From the NCBI RefSeq assembly GCF_029168945.1, contig NC_083601.1, forward strand, positions 71,785,595 to 71,849,594: a DNA stretch of 64,000 nucleotides, read 5' to 3'. Position 1 is the stretch's first letter; each line of letters opens with the position of its first letter. Positions 1-11,343 of this stretch are shown here, one piece after another. The notes under the pieces are model-generated. The model had not been told where the DNA came from. It did no database searches and saw only the letters and a program-made list of their open reading frames with translations. The stretch is from Cannabis sativa. Lineage: Eukaryota; Streptophyta; Magnoliopsida; Rosales; Cannabaceae. The position numbers and the translations under genes were made by a program.

Positions 1-2817
1 ATAAAATAAAAATAAATCTTGGAAAAATTATTCTAATTTAATGTTGGCCCAAAATTAATTTAAAAACTTAATTTACAACAAAAATATAATTTTCCTATTT
101 AATTAAATATTTAAGAAAAATTTCAAATATTTGAGTATCATGATTAAGAATCAACTAAAATATTAATTTTCTATTTAATTAAATATCACTAGAAAAATAC
201 TTCAAGCAAAAGTAATATCTATCTAGACTTTCATTGACTAATTAATTAATTTTCTAATTATGATATATTTTAGTTCATTTATTTTAATTAATCATTAAAT
301 GAAAAAATCATTGATTTAAGTTGGTCCAAAATTAATTAAAATAATTAATTTACAACTTTAATCTATTTTTCAAGATAAATTCAAAATCATCTTGCATAAT
401 CAAATGCAATTTTGAAAATATTGATTAATGAAATAAATAAAGTAAATTTTTAAAATTATTCAAATTTAAGTTGTTATAAAAATTTCTAACTTAAAAATAA
501 TTTTCTATTTAATTAAATGTCATGAAAATAACTATATTTAAGTATCATGATGAAAATCAACTTAGATATTTTAATTTTCAATTTAATTAAATGAATTAAA
601 TTCAATAAATAAATAATTAAGTATAAAGAAAGCTTAATTATTAATTTCTAATTTAATACTAGGAAAAATACTCTTAACTTGAATTGTACCAAAATTAATT
701 ATTAAACAATTAATTTCACAATCAATAATATTTTCCTATTTTAATATTAGAAATAATAATTAATATAGAAATAACTATCTAGAAAATATGTCAATTTAAC
801 TAAGTATCTTTTCAAGATTTGGAAAATATCTAATTTAAGTTGTTATAGAAAAAATTTATAATAACCAACTTAAAAAGTTTCCAAATGAAATTTAATTAAA
901 TATCAAAATTAAGTGGTAACTACTTAATTTAAGAATATTCCATTTTAAGTTTAAAATCAACTTACAAAATATCTTAAGAATCTTCAGTAACCAATTTCTA
1001 GAATTCGTCAACTTAATATTAAATTCAAAAGATATTCAAATTTAAGTTAATAAGGAAAATTAGTTAGAAATAACTAATTTATAACTTAAATAGGAATATT
1101 TAATGAAATAATTAAAGTAAGTTTAAGAAAGAATCTAGTCTTAGTTAAAATTCTTTATTTAATTAAATATAAGAAAAATACAAATAGTTTATCTAGAAAT
1201 TAATTCATTAAACTAAGTGTGTTTTTCTTAAATTAATTTCAAAAAAAACTTAAAAATTAATTATGTTGCTAATCAATTTTATTAGGTTAAACTAATTTAA
1301 TTAACCTAGTACAGTTATCCAAATCAGGCAAATGGGCCTTCATAGTTGGGGTAGTTCATGTGAGGGGGAGCTGGGTTCAGTATGTCGTACACACTTCTAT
1401 TGGCCCCCAACTCTCACACAAGGCCCAAAAGAGAGGAATTTAACCTTAAAATAAATAACTGTTATTAATTGAATAGGTCCAAAAACTAAATGGACCTAAA
1501 TAAAATCTATCAGGGTGTGACATTTTATTTAGCAACAACCTATATGCATCTAGACATAAAGTAAACATATAGGCTCACACAGGCACACAGATTTGGATGG
1601 ATCCTATCATGTTACTAGGTCATACACAGATGAAAGAAGAATGTAAAATTTACCTGTTACAAATAATTTACTTGACCTATTGACAATTGAACCATGGGTT
1701 AAAATCAGATCATTTGATCTGTCAACAAGTTAACCATGACAATTTAGATCAAGCAATAATAGGTTTTAGAAAACTTACAAACAAACTAAAACACATACTC
1801 CTACAACAAGGTGAATTTGATAGTTGGATGTAGTATTTATTTAATTTTAAATTAATTAAAAATAAATTCGAAAATAAACCTACAATGTTGAAAACTTAGG
1901 TTTCAACTAACCTCAATATCATTTCAAAAAAAATTTGCTAACCACCTTTTGAATTTCATGTTTTTTATAAATGAAATATTCAATAAAATAAAATGATAAA
2001 TACATATCCTTTTCTGATTTTATAATTTAATTTAAGTAAAAAATAACAAAATTTAAAAGCTAGCAAAAATATCTTATTTCTATTTAAAATACCATGATTA
2101 TAGTAATCTTATTTTAAATCTAAATAAGGTCAAATTACTTAAAATAGAATATTTTATAAAATAAATTTAATATCTGACCTTAGATTTAAAAATAAGATAA
2201 AATAATCAAATTTTAAAAAAATAAGAAAAGAAGTAAGGAAAAATAGATTTTTACCTAATTTCAAATTCAAATTACACTAATATCTAAAATTAATTTTAAA
2301 AAACAAAATTAATTTATTTCTAATAATTAGATTTGAAATATGAAAAGTAAAAATCAAAGTACAAAACTACACAAAAAATCGGAAGTTAATTCCACAAAAT
2401 AGCATGAAAAATCAAAGAAAAACGAAAAAAAAAAATTGAGTTGTACGGATGGTCTGCAAAGCACACCATCCAGGTGCACATCCTTGGGCGCAAGGGGCTG
2501 TTTGGGCGCACAAAGGGTGCTGCCATCAGCCAGCCACGCGCGCAAGGGTGTGTCACCACCCCCGATTTTTCAAAAACTTCAAAAAATCATAACTAATTCA
2601 AATAAAATCGAAATTGAGTTCTGTAAATAATGAAATTGCTTAATTTTTTTTCAAACTATCCAATAAAAAAAATTCCAGAAACAAAAATTCAATTATTTTT
2701 CATAAAATTTCACAAGCATCAATCAATCATCATATAACACACAGATCAACATGAAACCATCCAAATTAACACATATCATCGTTTTAATTCATATTTCATG
2801 AAAGTAAATCATTACCA
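1..2817 (-). other. AT-rich leader of element A (partial)
   Basis: No credible coding region is present. The stretch is mostly A/T, with TTAATTAAAT-like words throughout. A GC-richer island at about 1310-1900 (minus) holds the foldable block at 1359-1422, conserved in B, D, E and F. Positions 2440-2560 hold a GC-rich patch of unknown role, located like the 11600-11800 patch in B. Confidence 0.7.
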
Positions 2818-2831
2818 TGGCTCTGATACCA
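2818..2831 (-). other. Primer-binding site of element A (initiator tRNA-Met)
   Basis: On the minus strand this reads TGGTATCAGAGCCA, two bases inside the LTR. It is the exact complement expected of the plant initiator tRNA-Met 3' end, as used by Ty1-copia elements. It fixes the orientation of A. Confidence 0.88.
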
Positions 2832-2833
2832 GT

Positions 2834-4707
2834 TGTTGGAAATATTTTACCAGGATCTAGATTTACTACCATGTAAGTTTCATTAACATCCTAATATGAA
2901 TTCTAAAACAATGAAATAAACACATATAAAGTATAGGAAACCTTACATTGGGTGCAGCGGAATATAATGATTCCTTCCGTTCAGATCTCTAGCCCTTGAT
3001 TCCTTTCTGTAGCAGAACATAATCAAGATCTTAACCTAGATCTCTTTCTCTCCTTCTTTGATGCTGATTCTCCTTCTTGTTGATTGGATTCTACACAATC
3101 TTCCACACTATGATTGAGATACCACTGGATGTGTGTGAGCACTACTCACTCACTCAAGGCTATTTCGAAATTGAAGAGAAGAAAAGAGAAGAGAAGGGCG
3201 GCTAGGAATCAGGTTTACTTTGAGAGAAAATAAGATGCAAGTCATAGTTTCCTGAAGCCGTCACTTTCTATTTATAGAATGCCATCTAGGTTTAGGTTAG
3301 AATTGTATGGCTTTAAAATAATGAAAAATATAAATGGTAAATCCTATACGAAGTGGCTGGCCATATAAGGGATAATGGGCCTCACTTTGTGATTTCGCCA
3401 TTTTGTTATTTTTCAATCCCATTTTCTCAAAAATGCCAATTTTCTAATTGTAACCATTTAAATGTCAATTCCAATTATTTAATAACTAAAAATTAATTAT
3501 TAAATAATATTGTCATTTAATATATTTATTAATTAGACATAGAAAGTCTCTTAATTAATAAATAAAACCTAGAATCTCTTTTCTTTACAATTTTGACCTT
3601 GCTTAGTGAAAATTCATAAAGTAGACATAGTCTAACTTTAAAATTATAATTGATTAATCAAAATCAATTAACTGAGTCTTACAAGCAGTATGGTCTCAAC
3701 TAGTATGGGGACCATGGGCCTATATAACCGAGCTTCCAATAAGTTGAACCGAATTTACCAAGTAAATACCCTAACTTATTAATTTCTTATTGAATCCACA
3801 CTTAGAACTTGGAATTACACTCTCAGTCATATAAAACGCTCAATATGTTCCACGATATAGATAAGCTATTAGTTATCTATTGTTATAATCCTAATTTGAT
3901 CAATGACCCTCTAATAGATGATCTACATTGAATAGGAACCGAATTACCATTACACCTTCAAGGTATTTTATCCTTAAAACACTTAGCTCCGTATAAATGA
4001 TATTTCAGCGAAGTGAAATGAGATCTCCACCATTTATCTCTGTTTAGCCAAGCTCGAAGGATATCATCGTTTCACTTTCAAATTCATATAGAAGTTATAG
4101 ACTCCATATTTATGTTAGCGCTCCCACTCAATTATACTATCATTTTCCCAAAATGTACGTATCACCCTGACCCAAAAGTAGGCTTAACTAACAAGTCAAA
4201 GAACATGTATAATACTCTTGAGATCGAACCTAACCATATCAGGATTAAGATCATTTGATCTAGGATCAACATGTGATATTGAATTGAATAGATATTACGG
4301 TAAATTTTAACAAATCTAATCAAAGTTCAATATCGGTCCCTTCCGATGTATACTCCATACATCCGATACTGGTAATCTTTGCCAATGCCCTGGAAAGGAC
4401 ATAACACTTATCCAAGGTGTAAGTATACCTATCGCTGATTATCATGTCAGTCTAAATCCAGTGAACTTACAAATCAGGTAATAAACTTTCGAACATATAA
4501 TTAAGATTATATTCCACTGTGCTGACAACACTATAGTCATTAACAAATTCATATGTTCTCGACTTAAATAGAATTCATACATTAAATGTATATCATCATG
4601 AAATAAATCATGTGAACCATGCAACATAAAATGTTATTTGTGATCTCTATTAATAAGTAAATCTGATTATATTGAAATGAGTTTTATTTAGGGCACAAAA
4701 CCCAACA
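2834..4707 (-). repeat. 5' LTR of element A
   Basis: The LTR is 1874 bp with terminal TGTTGG and CCAACA. On the minus strand it begins with the conserved block that, in its relatives, reads TGTTGGGTTTTATGCCC, and it ends beside the PBS. A TATA-like box (TATAAATAG on the minus strand) lies at 3268-3276. The sequence just downstream of the box resembles E and F more than B, while the PBS resembles B. Confidence 0.85.
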
Positions 4708-5734
4708 GCCCGTCCTTCACCATGAAGTACTCATCAACAAAATGCCCTATCTTGTTGATGGCCTTATCGTTCGTGCCGGTCAACCACTTGAAGTCTGGTT
4801 GAGAGAAATAGAAGTACCCCGACCTGCCCTGTTTGGGGGTGGACTTCAAATCAAAGAACCAGGCAACTTCGTGTGGAGAAGGAGTACCTAACCCTTGGGA
4901 AGCATAGAGGATGAAGAGGGTAGATAAATACTTAATGCCCTTATGAGTGAACTGTGCCGGGAGGAGGCTGAAGAAGTCCGCCACATCCTTGAAGTACTTA
5001 TATAAGGGCATCAATGCTTCTTGCTGACCATGGGCTCCCGACCAGGCGCACATCCCCTTGTCAGGGTTTGTGGCACGATTATTGTGGGTTGCAATGTAGA
5101 TGTCCAGTTCGCCCAGGCATCTGCCCTGGTCAAGAGTTCGAAGGTGCGCCTCCGTAATCTTGGAGGGAGAACTTACCCACCTGGCGCCCAAGGCACCCTG
5201 CCATTTATGAGGAACCGCCGCGGTAAGCTCCTCACTGACGTAGTCCACGCCCTCAACCAGGACGTCTCCGTCAGCATCAACTGGCTCCCCAGCCTCGTTG
5301 TACTCCCCGTAATATGGGGGTTCAACCTCTTTCTCTTCCTCCGCCTTGGAGGGACTGCCAGGTTGTACATCGTCCAACTCCTCGATCTCCTGGACCTCAG
5401 CGTCCCCTTCACGATTCTCCTCCATCTGGACAACCGGATCCTGTTCGGCGCTAGGCAAAGTGGCGAGCCAAGCCACTTGAGGATCAGTTGCGTCAGTCAG
5501 ACGCATGGTTTTCTTTGTAAGAGCCATCATTCTATGGCTGGGTACAGGGCTAGAAGAATGTCCTTTACTAGAGGAAGGAGGACTAGAACGAAGACGAGGA
5601 TGATCCTCGTGCAGAAGTTGAAGCAAATCTGTGTCGATCCGATGTTCGAGTTCCCAAGACTCACCTGAGTTCATCAACAAAAGACAACACACAGGATGAG
5701 TGTTTGGTCGGAATATCGAACAATAAACAAGCAA
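4708..5734 (-). pseudogene. Antisense extra ORF (aORF) of H1, N-terminal part, cut by element A
   Basis: An open frame runs 5734 to 4708 on the minus strand; a chance extension to 4688 reads into A's LTR. A more natural start is the internal Met at about 5674. Residues about 90-150 are very acidic and disordered-looking. Residues about 210-345 form a globular region with aromatic and basic blocks (for example EVAWFFDLKSTPKQGRSGYF). This resembles the plant 'putative gypsy type transposon' family (Transposase_28-like), which is known as additional ORFs, often antisense, downstream of pol in Tat/Retand elements. That assignment is from memory of the family's style and was not searched. The C-terminus was displaced by element A and lies beyond the window. 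Its function is unknown. Confidence 0.6.
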
Positions 5735-6501
5735 ATATGCCGACCAGGAGTACTCAACAGATTAAAGAACGGCTATGTTCAAAGAAAAGTCAAAACTCAA
5801 GAAGTCGAAAATTTTCTTGAGTTAGGGCAAAAAAGTTCATGAAGCTTAGAATAAGCAAGATGAAAGACGGACGTTATGCAGTTCAAAAACACGCATTAAG
5901 GCTGTAAACTCCCATGAAGACATGATAAAGAAGAATCGCAGAGGTTTCTAAGCCTAGGGTTTCCTAAACATTTTTCTACAACACAGTAGAAGGAGCATTC
6001 AAAATGTAAACATGCAAAGATAAGCATAAAGGAAATCAGAAACTTACTCAAGATTCAAATGTCTGGGTTCGAGCAATGTCTATCCAACAAGCAGCTTGTA
6101 CGAAGGCACTTCGACGACTTTGAAGCCAAGAAATTTTCTTTTCACTCTAAAGCTTACTTAGCAAAGAAGGGTGATGAAATGAGTTTATGTGCCAATGCTG
6201 TTGGTATTTATAGGCAAGTCACGAAAAGAGGTAATAGTCTCAAAGGAACCTCAAACACCTCAGCTTCCCGCCTTAAAAACGAATATGGGAAATCAAAAGT
6301 AATCGAGTGCAACCGTCAGCCGTGGAGAGAGAAAATTAGATTTCGAAATATTAGTTGTCAGAGCATTTATTAGCCGAAAACCGAAGGGACGCCCAGTCAG
6401 CCTCACATCGAGTCTCGAACGATCACGCTCGACACGTTTCCCCATCCAAAGGCAGAATCAGGTCAGATAAAGTCTACACGCAACTTCAGAAGTCCCGTAC
6501 A
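5735..6501. other. Noncoding stretch between H1 aORF and polypurine tract
   Basis: Short open frames here show no family resemblance. Because the aORF is read leftward, this stretch would hold its promoter and 5' untranslated region, but I see no definite promoter motif. Confidence 0.45.
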
Positions 6502-6515
6502 GACTTGGGGGCAAA
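6502..6515 (+). other. Polypurine tract of H1
   Basis: GACTTGGGGGCAAA directly abuts the TGTTATCC start of the LTR. This is the position and style of plus-strand primers in plant Ty3-gypsy elements, and it sets H1's orientation as plus. Confidence 0.75.
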
Positions 6516-7185
6516 TGTTATCCTAATTTTTGCACTCTTACGTGGCATCACGAGAATGGTGACACGTGGAGTCCACTTGGAACATCTGCTCGGGAAGACA
6601 AGCCGAGCAGGATGCCTCGCTAGCATATCCGGAGCAAGATATTCACTGATCCACGCAGAGCAACCAATACTTAGCGAATTCAGCTTTCGCATCATGAGTC
6701 ATCAACACAATCCCTATAACTTAGGGATCAATTTACGTGAATATGGCATACACACGATCCCACTATCAGTGTATTCAACCTCAATCCCACGATCCTTGTA
6801 TTCAGCATTGATCCCACGATCTTTCTATTTATACGCATTGTAACGAGAGAGGAAATTCTTCCTCCTCAAGCTTCCTAGCCTTATAAATAGTGATGCATAT
6901 TCACTGGGCAAGGGATCGGTCGAAAAGCAGTTGAGGTAAGACTATATTATTATCTAAGAATTATATATTCAGAGATACTATTGTAAGAGCTATAAGAAAA
7001 GGAATCTTTCTCCTTGATCTTAAGTCAATACAAGTAACGAGGATTAGGCTATTACCGAACTGCTCGGGGCTGAACCTCTATAAAATCACTATGTCTTATT
7101 ATTGCTTTATCATATATCTGTTATTATATATCGTTTATCACTTAAAAAATAGACTCATTGTCGTTGGCTAAAAGCGAAGTCAACA
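6516..7185 (+). repeat. 3' LTR of H1
   Basis: A 670-bp LTR running from TGTTATCC to GTCAACA. It contains a TATA-like box at 6881-6890. From about 7040 it shares with the reverse complement of 63448-63600 a block around CGAGGATTAGGCTATTACCG. The homologous H2 LTR confirms both ends of the family. Confidence 0.85.
6881..6890 (+). promoter_or_regulatory. TATA-like box in H1 LTR
   Basis: TTATAAATAG is followed by TGATGCATATTCA. The same box occurs in the H2 LTR at 63747-63757 on the minus strand, so it is the likely core promoter of this LTR family. Confidence 0.6.
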
Positions 7186-7693
7186 GAGCTGTTCGGGTGG
7201 AGCTGGGTGAAGTCAACAAGAAGCTTTTACTGCTCAGAAGAAAATAACCAAGTTGACTAAGGATCTCGAGACTTATGACTGACTTGCAGAGACTATCGAG
7301 ACCTTATCTGCAGAAGTGAATAGCCTTCAAGATGAAAGGATGTCCATTCGAGCTGTCCTCCATCAGTTGGAAGAGGAGAAGAAGTCCAAGGAGGAGGAGC
7401 TTATGGCTGAGGTGAAGAGGCTGGGAGAAAAAGTCCATGCCTTAGAGACAACCGGTCTTAAGCTCTTTTATGACTTTTGGAAGGCTAACGCTCAGGCAAA
7501 CTTTGATTACTTGGGTGAAGCCAAAGACATGTATCTCGAGTTTTGCGCTTCCTAAGTGGCTTATGGTGAGCTCGATGCGACTGCTTCTTCCTCTGGCCAA
7601 AATGCTGATGTACCTCCCGTTCAAACAACAGTTCCTCCAGCTCCTACCGGCCCAAAAGATTCGAACCGAGAGCCTGGGACTTCAGCTATTTAA
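7186..7693 (+). pseudogene. C-terminal remnant of H2's antisense extra ORF
   Basis: In one plus-strand frame ending at the stop 7691-7693, a lysine/glutamate-rich coiled coil (about 7316-7440) is followed by the block LKLFYDFWKANAQANFDYLG and a Ser/Pro-rich tail. In-frame stops occur near 7280 (TGA) and at 7553-7555 (TAA), so it is decayed. It runs antisense to H2's pol. This is the same arrangement as H1's aORF, of which it appears to supply the missing C-terminal half; the N-terminal half was separated by the H1 insertion. Homology to Transposase_28-type proteins is likely but unproven. Confidence 0.55.
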
Positions 7694-8464
7694 CTACTTC
7701 TCTTTTATCCTTCTTTTTATATATCTTATTTGGCCATAAGGCCTTTTTTTTAAGACATAATGACCGGCCAAGCAGTCTTTAAACTTGGAATTATTTTTCA
7801 TTTTACAGACAACAGGCTGACCGGGTAGCTTTTAATCCCAGTATTATGTGCTTTTTTTTATCTTTAATGAATTTCATTCATTGTTTATAATCATCGTGCA
7901 GTTGTGGATATTTTATCTTTACCAAATGCTTTGTACAGGTATAGGTGCCCCCCAAGTAACCGAGCAGACTTATGACTCTTGGTCACTTGTTTCTTACAAG
8001 TATACTTTTTAATCTGTTTGCGGTTTTGGGTTCGACCAAACCTTTTGTACGCACTGAATGGTAAATTAGCAACATGTTAATAATTTTGACTCAATTTGAA
8101 TTTCGAAATAAACATCTTTATTCATTTATTGATCAAAAATGTATTTGTTACCGTAGTAACTTACATTAGGGCTATTTGATCTAATTTGATCTTTTAGCTT
8201 AACATGAAATAAAACAAATTGCAGAAATAAGAGATTGTACTTTAAATGGTGGTCATCCGACCTGAGTACTTTTTCTCCTTTGTCGAAACCTTTGAGCGTA
8301 GTCCGCCCAGCAAGCCATTCACTTAAAAGTAAATGTTCTTTCAGTACTTAGTGTGGTCGTCCGACCTGGTACTTTATTGGTAGTATTTTCTTAAATGTTC
8401 CCCATTCTAATACGAGGGTACTAGAAAAAATTTCATTTTTTTCATCATACTTACCTAATTTTTT
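7694..8464. other. H2 spacer between aORF and integrase remnant
   Basis: AT-rich sequence without a credible ORF. The integrase catalytic core, which should follow the zinc finger on the minus strand, is not recognisable here. Two related segments containing GTGGTC(A/G)TCCGACCTG occur near 8246 and 8351, a small imperfect direct repeat. Confidence 0.5.
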
Positions 8465-9057
8465 TCATCTCTGGCATTTGTCACATTTCTTAGCATAGGC
8501 TTTTGAATCTTCAATCGTCGTTGGCCAGAAATAACATTGCCTTAGAATTTTCTTAGATAAACTTTTCCCAACGGCATGATTTCCACAGAATCCGTCGTGC
8601 ACCTCAGATAGGAGTCGTGCAGCTTCTTCTTGAGTAACACATCTGAACAATGGCATTGAGAATCCTCTTCTGTACATAATTCCCTCTACTATGATATACC
8701 GTGCAGCCTTCCTTCTCATCTTTCTAGCTTCATTACGATTATTTGGGAGTTCCCCAGTGTTGAGGTAGGCGGCTATCGGTGTCATCCAGTTTGGGGAATT
8801 ATCAATCATTTTGACTTCTTCCGTGCCAGTGATTCTAGGCTCTTCGAGGAACTAGATAGGAACTAAGTTTCCCTTATCACTTACATTACTTCTTGCCAAT
8901 CGAGCTGATACGTCTGCTGTTTTGTTTTCTTCCCTTAGAATTTGTCTGAGACAGTAGCTTTGGAATTATGTGAGCAGGTCATGTATTTTGCTCAGATACG
9001 CTATCATCTTTTCTCCCCGAGCCTCGTATTCTCCGGATACATGATTTACCACCAGCT
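8465..9057 (-). pseudogene. H2 pol fragment: end of archaeal-type RNase H plus integrase zinc finger
   Basis: On the minus strand from 9057, the reading frame continues the RNase H broken off at 19594. It passes in-frame stops near 8965 and 8855 and enters a 114-residue open segment (8809-8465). That segment carries the HHCC zinc-binding module of retroviral-type integrase: H-x-G-F-C-G-N-H, then about 28 residues, then C-D-K-C-Q-R. A stop follows immediately, and the DDE catalytic core is missing. The domain normally helps integrase multimerise and bind DNA ends. This copy cannot make functional integrase. Confidence 0.78.
9053..9057. repeat. Target-site duplication of element B (left)
   Basis: CAGCT lies immediately before B's TGTTGGG. 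The identical CAGCT lies at 19594-19598 immediately after B's CCAACA. Confidence 0.9.
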
Positions 9058-10957
9058 TGTTGGGTTTTATGCCCTAAATAAAACTCTTTACAATCTGATT
9101 AGTTATCAATATAAGAAATTTGAAGTGATTTATGTTTGCATGAATTTTACATGCTAAATGGTTTAATATGTTTATTACATTTACACACAGAATCAGTTAA
9201 ATCCAGATCATATGTTTATTCACAATTACAGTATCGTCAACACAGTGGAATGTGATTGTGATCATATGAATCAAAAGACTAAGTCCCTATTTCATCAGTA
9301 TTTTAGATTTACACTAATGTGATAATCAAAGATGATGTGTACTTACACTTGGAGTAAGTGTTATGTTCTTTCCAGGACATTAGTAAAGTATACAAGTTTC
9401 GAATGTATGGAGTATACATTGGACTGGACCGATATTGCAACTTAGTTAAGATATTATAAACTTACCGTTATATCTTTCCAAGTCAATATCAGTAGTTGAT
9501 CTTAAGATTAAAAGAATCTAAATCCTGATCTGCTTAGGCTCAACTCAGGAGTGTTATTCATGTTCTTTGATTTATTAATTAATCCTACTTTTGGGTCAGG
9601 GTGATACGTATATTTTGGGAACATGATAGTATGACTGAGTGGGAGTGCTGAACATAAATATGGAATCTATAGCTTCTACTGGTGTATAGAAGTCAAGTGA
9701 TGATTCCCTTCGAGCTTAGCAAATAGAAGTAAATGGATGAGCTCTTGTTTAATTGACTAATTCTTAGATCACTAAACACCATTTACAGGTAGCTAACTGT
9801 TTTAAGGGGCAAAATACATTGAGGGGTGAGAACGGTAAAATTATCCCATCTCGATATAGATCATCTATATAGAGGATCTTTGATCACAATAAGATTATAA
9901 CAATGGTTAAATGAGATAGCATATCTATATCGTGGTGCATATAATATGCTCTATATAAGTCTGAGAGTGCAATTCTAAGTTCTAAGAGTGGATTCAACGA
10001 TGAATTAATAAGTAGGAATTTACTTAGTAAATTCAGTTAACTTATTGGAAGCTCAGCATATAGATCCATGGTCCCCATTCTAGTTGAGAACATACTACTT
10101 GTAAGACTCAATAATTGATCAGTGGTTAGTCAATGATAATTCTAAAGTTAGACTATGTCTAATTTGTGAATATTCACTAAGCAGGGTCGAAATTGTAAAG
10201 AAAAGAGATTCTAGGTTTATTTATTTATTAATGGACTTTATATGTCTAATTAATAATTAAATTAAATGACAATATTATTTAATAATCTATTTTAGTTATT
10301 AAATAATTAGTTTTGGCATTTAAAAGGTTAGAATTGGAAAATTGGCGTTTTTGAGAAAATAGAAATAAAATTTGTGAAAACTACAAAATCAAGTGGGGCC
10401 CATTATCTTTGCCTTGGCCGTCCACTTTATGTGGAATTTCAAATTGATATTTTCATTATTTTAATGCCAAATAATTCTTAACCTAAACCTAGTAGTGGCC
10501 TATAAATAGGAAGTGATGGCTCAGTGAAATCATAAGTTTTCATTATTCTTTTGATAGAAAATTCTCTCTTCAGAAAAACTAAGCCTTCCCTTTTCTATAC
10601 CTTAGCCGAACCTCTCTCTCTCTCTCTCTCTCTCTTTTCTTCTTCAAAATTTCGAACCTTAGTGATAGAGTAAGTGCCCACGCACAACAAGTGGTAACTC
10701 AATCATAGATTGGAAGACTATGAAGGATCAAACTCAAAGAGAAGGACATTCAGGCTCAGATCTTGATAATACTCTGCGACAGAAAGGATACAAGGGTTAG
10801 AGATCGGAGTGGAAGGAGACATTAATTCCGCTGCATCAATGTAAGGTTTTCTTAACTTTATATGTGTTTATTTTATCATTTAAGAAAGTTCATATTTAGG
10901 GTGTTAAACAACATACTTGTGAGTAGATCTAAGATCCTGGTAAAATAAATTCCAACA
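9058..10957 (+). repeat. 5' LTR of element B
   Basis: 1900 bp, TGTTGGG...CCAACA. It has a TATA-like box (TATAAATAG, 10501-10509) and a (CT)n run at about 10612-10634. That run is shorter in the 3' LTR and accounts for much of the length difference between the two. Confidence 0.9.
10501..10509 (+). promoter_or_regulatory. TATA-like box in element B 5' LTR
   Basis: TATAAATAG at the same relative place as 19149-19157 in the 3' LTR, 26742-26750 and 34968-34976 in E, and 3268-3276 in A. It is the probable core promoter of the family. Confidence 0.6.
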
Positions 10958-10959
10958 AC

Positions 10960-10971
10960 TGGTATCAGAGC
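10960..10971 (+). other. Primer-binding site of element B (initiator tRNA-Met)
   Basis: TGGTATCAGAGC, two bases after the LTR. It is complementary to the plant initiator tRNA-Met 3' end. The match breaks off where a rearranged LTR fragment begins. Confidence 0.88.
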
Positions 10972-11343
10972 AAAAATATGGAATGAGCTTAGCAATAGAA
11001 GTAAATGGATGAGCTCTTGTTTAAGTGACTAATTCTTAGATCACTAAACACCATTTACAGGTAGCTAAGTGTTTTGAGAGGCAAAATACATTGAGGGGTG
11101 AGAACGGTAAAATTATCCCATCTCGATGTAGATCATCTATATAGAGGATCTTTGATCACAATAAGATTATAAAAATGGTTAAATGAGATAGCATATCTAT
11201 ATTGTGGAACATATAATATGCTCTATATAAGTCTGAGAGTGCAATTCTAAGTTCTAAGAGTGGATTCAACGAAGAATTAATAAGTAGGAATTTACTTAGT
11301 AAATTCGGTTCACTTATTGGAAGCTCAGCTTATAGAGCCATGG
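10972..11343 (+). repeat. LTR-derived fragment inserted just after the PBS of B
   Basis: This stretch repeats 5' LTR sequence from about 9655 to 10070, with about 45 bp deleted near its start. Normal leader sequence (GGTAATTGATTTGCTTGCAAG) resumes at about 11340. The right junction falls in a shared word around GAGCCATGGT. No other copy has it. Confidence 0.8.

Larger units (their letters stand above)
1..4707 (-). mobile_element. Element A: Copia-type LTR retrotransposon, 5' part only (truncated by window edge)
   Basis: On the minus strand the order is 5' LTR (4707 to 2834), primer-binding site (2831 to 2818), then an AT-rich leader running off the left edge. The leader matches those of B, D, E and F, including the GC-richer island near 1310-1900, so this belongs to the same superfamily. 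Gag, polypurine tract and 3' LTR would lie outside the window. It interrupts the extra ORF of gypsy element H1 at 4708. The right flank GCCCG (4708-4712) is the expected TSD, but its partner is not visible. Confidence 0.85.
4708..7185 (+). mobile_element. Element H1: 3' end of a Tat/Retand-like Ty3-gypsy retrotransposon
   Basis: The plus-strand order is antisense extra ORF, noncoding stretch, polypurine tract, 3' LTR. The LTR matches the partial one at 63448-64000, so H1 and H2 are the same family in opposite orientations. H1's LTR ends at 7185, exactly where the C-terminal half of H2's extra ORF begins, so H1 inserted into H2. GAGCT (7186-7190) is the candidate TSD; its partner is off the window to the left. 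The pol region is not in view. Confidence 0.75.

Noticed and set aside
4442..4627. Small frames within LTRs and AT-rich leaders
   Set aside because: Short, low-complexity translations without conserved features, in sequence otherwise explained as LTR or leader.
5021..5668. 215-codon plus-strand open frame
   Set aside because: It lies opposite the antisense extra ORF of H1 and has no domain resemblance. The minus-strand frame has better composition and matches a known kind of element ORF.
10612..10634. (CT)n run as a notable satellite
   Set aside because: A simple microsatellite in the LTR leader that explains the LTR length difference; nothing more is supported.
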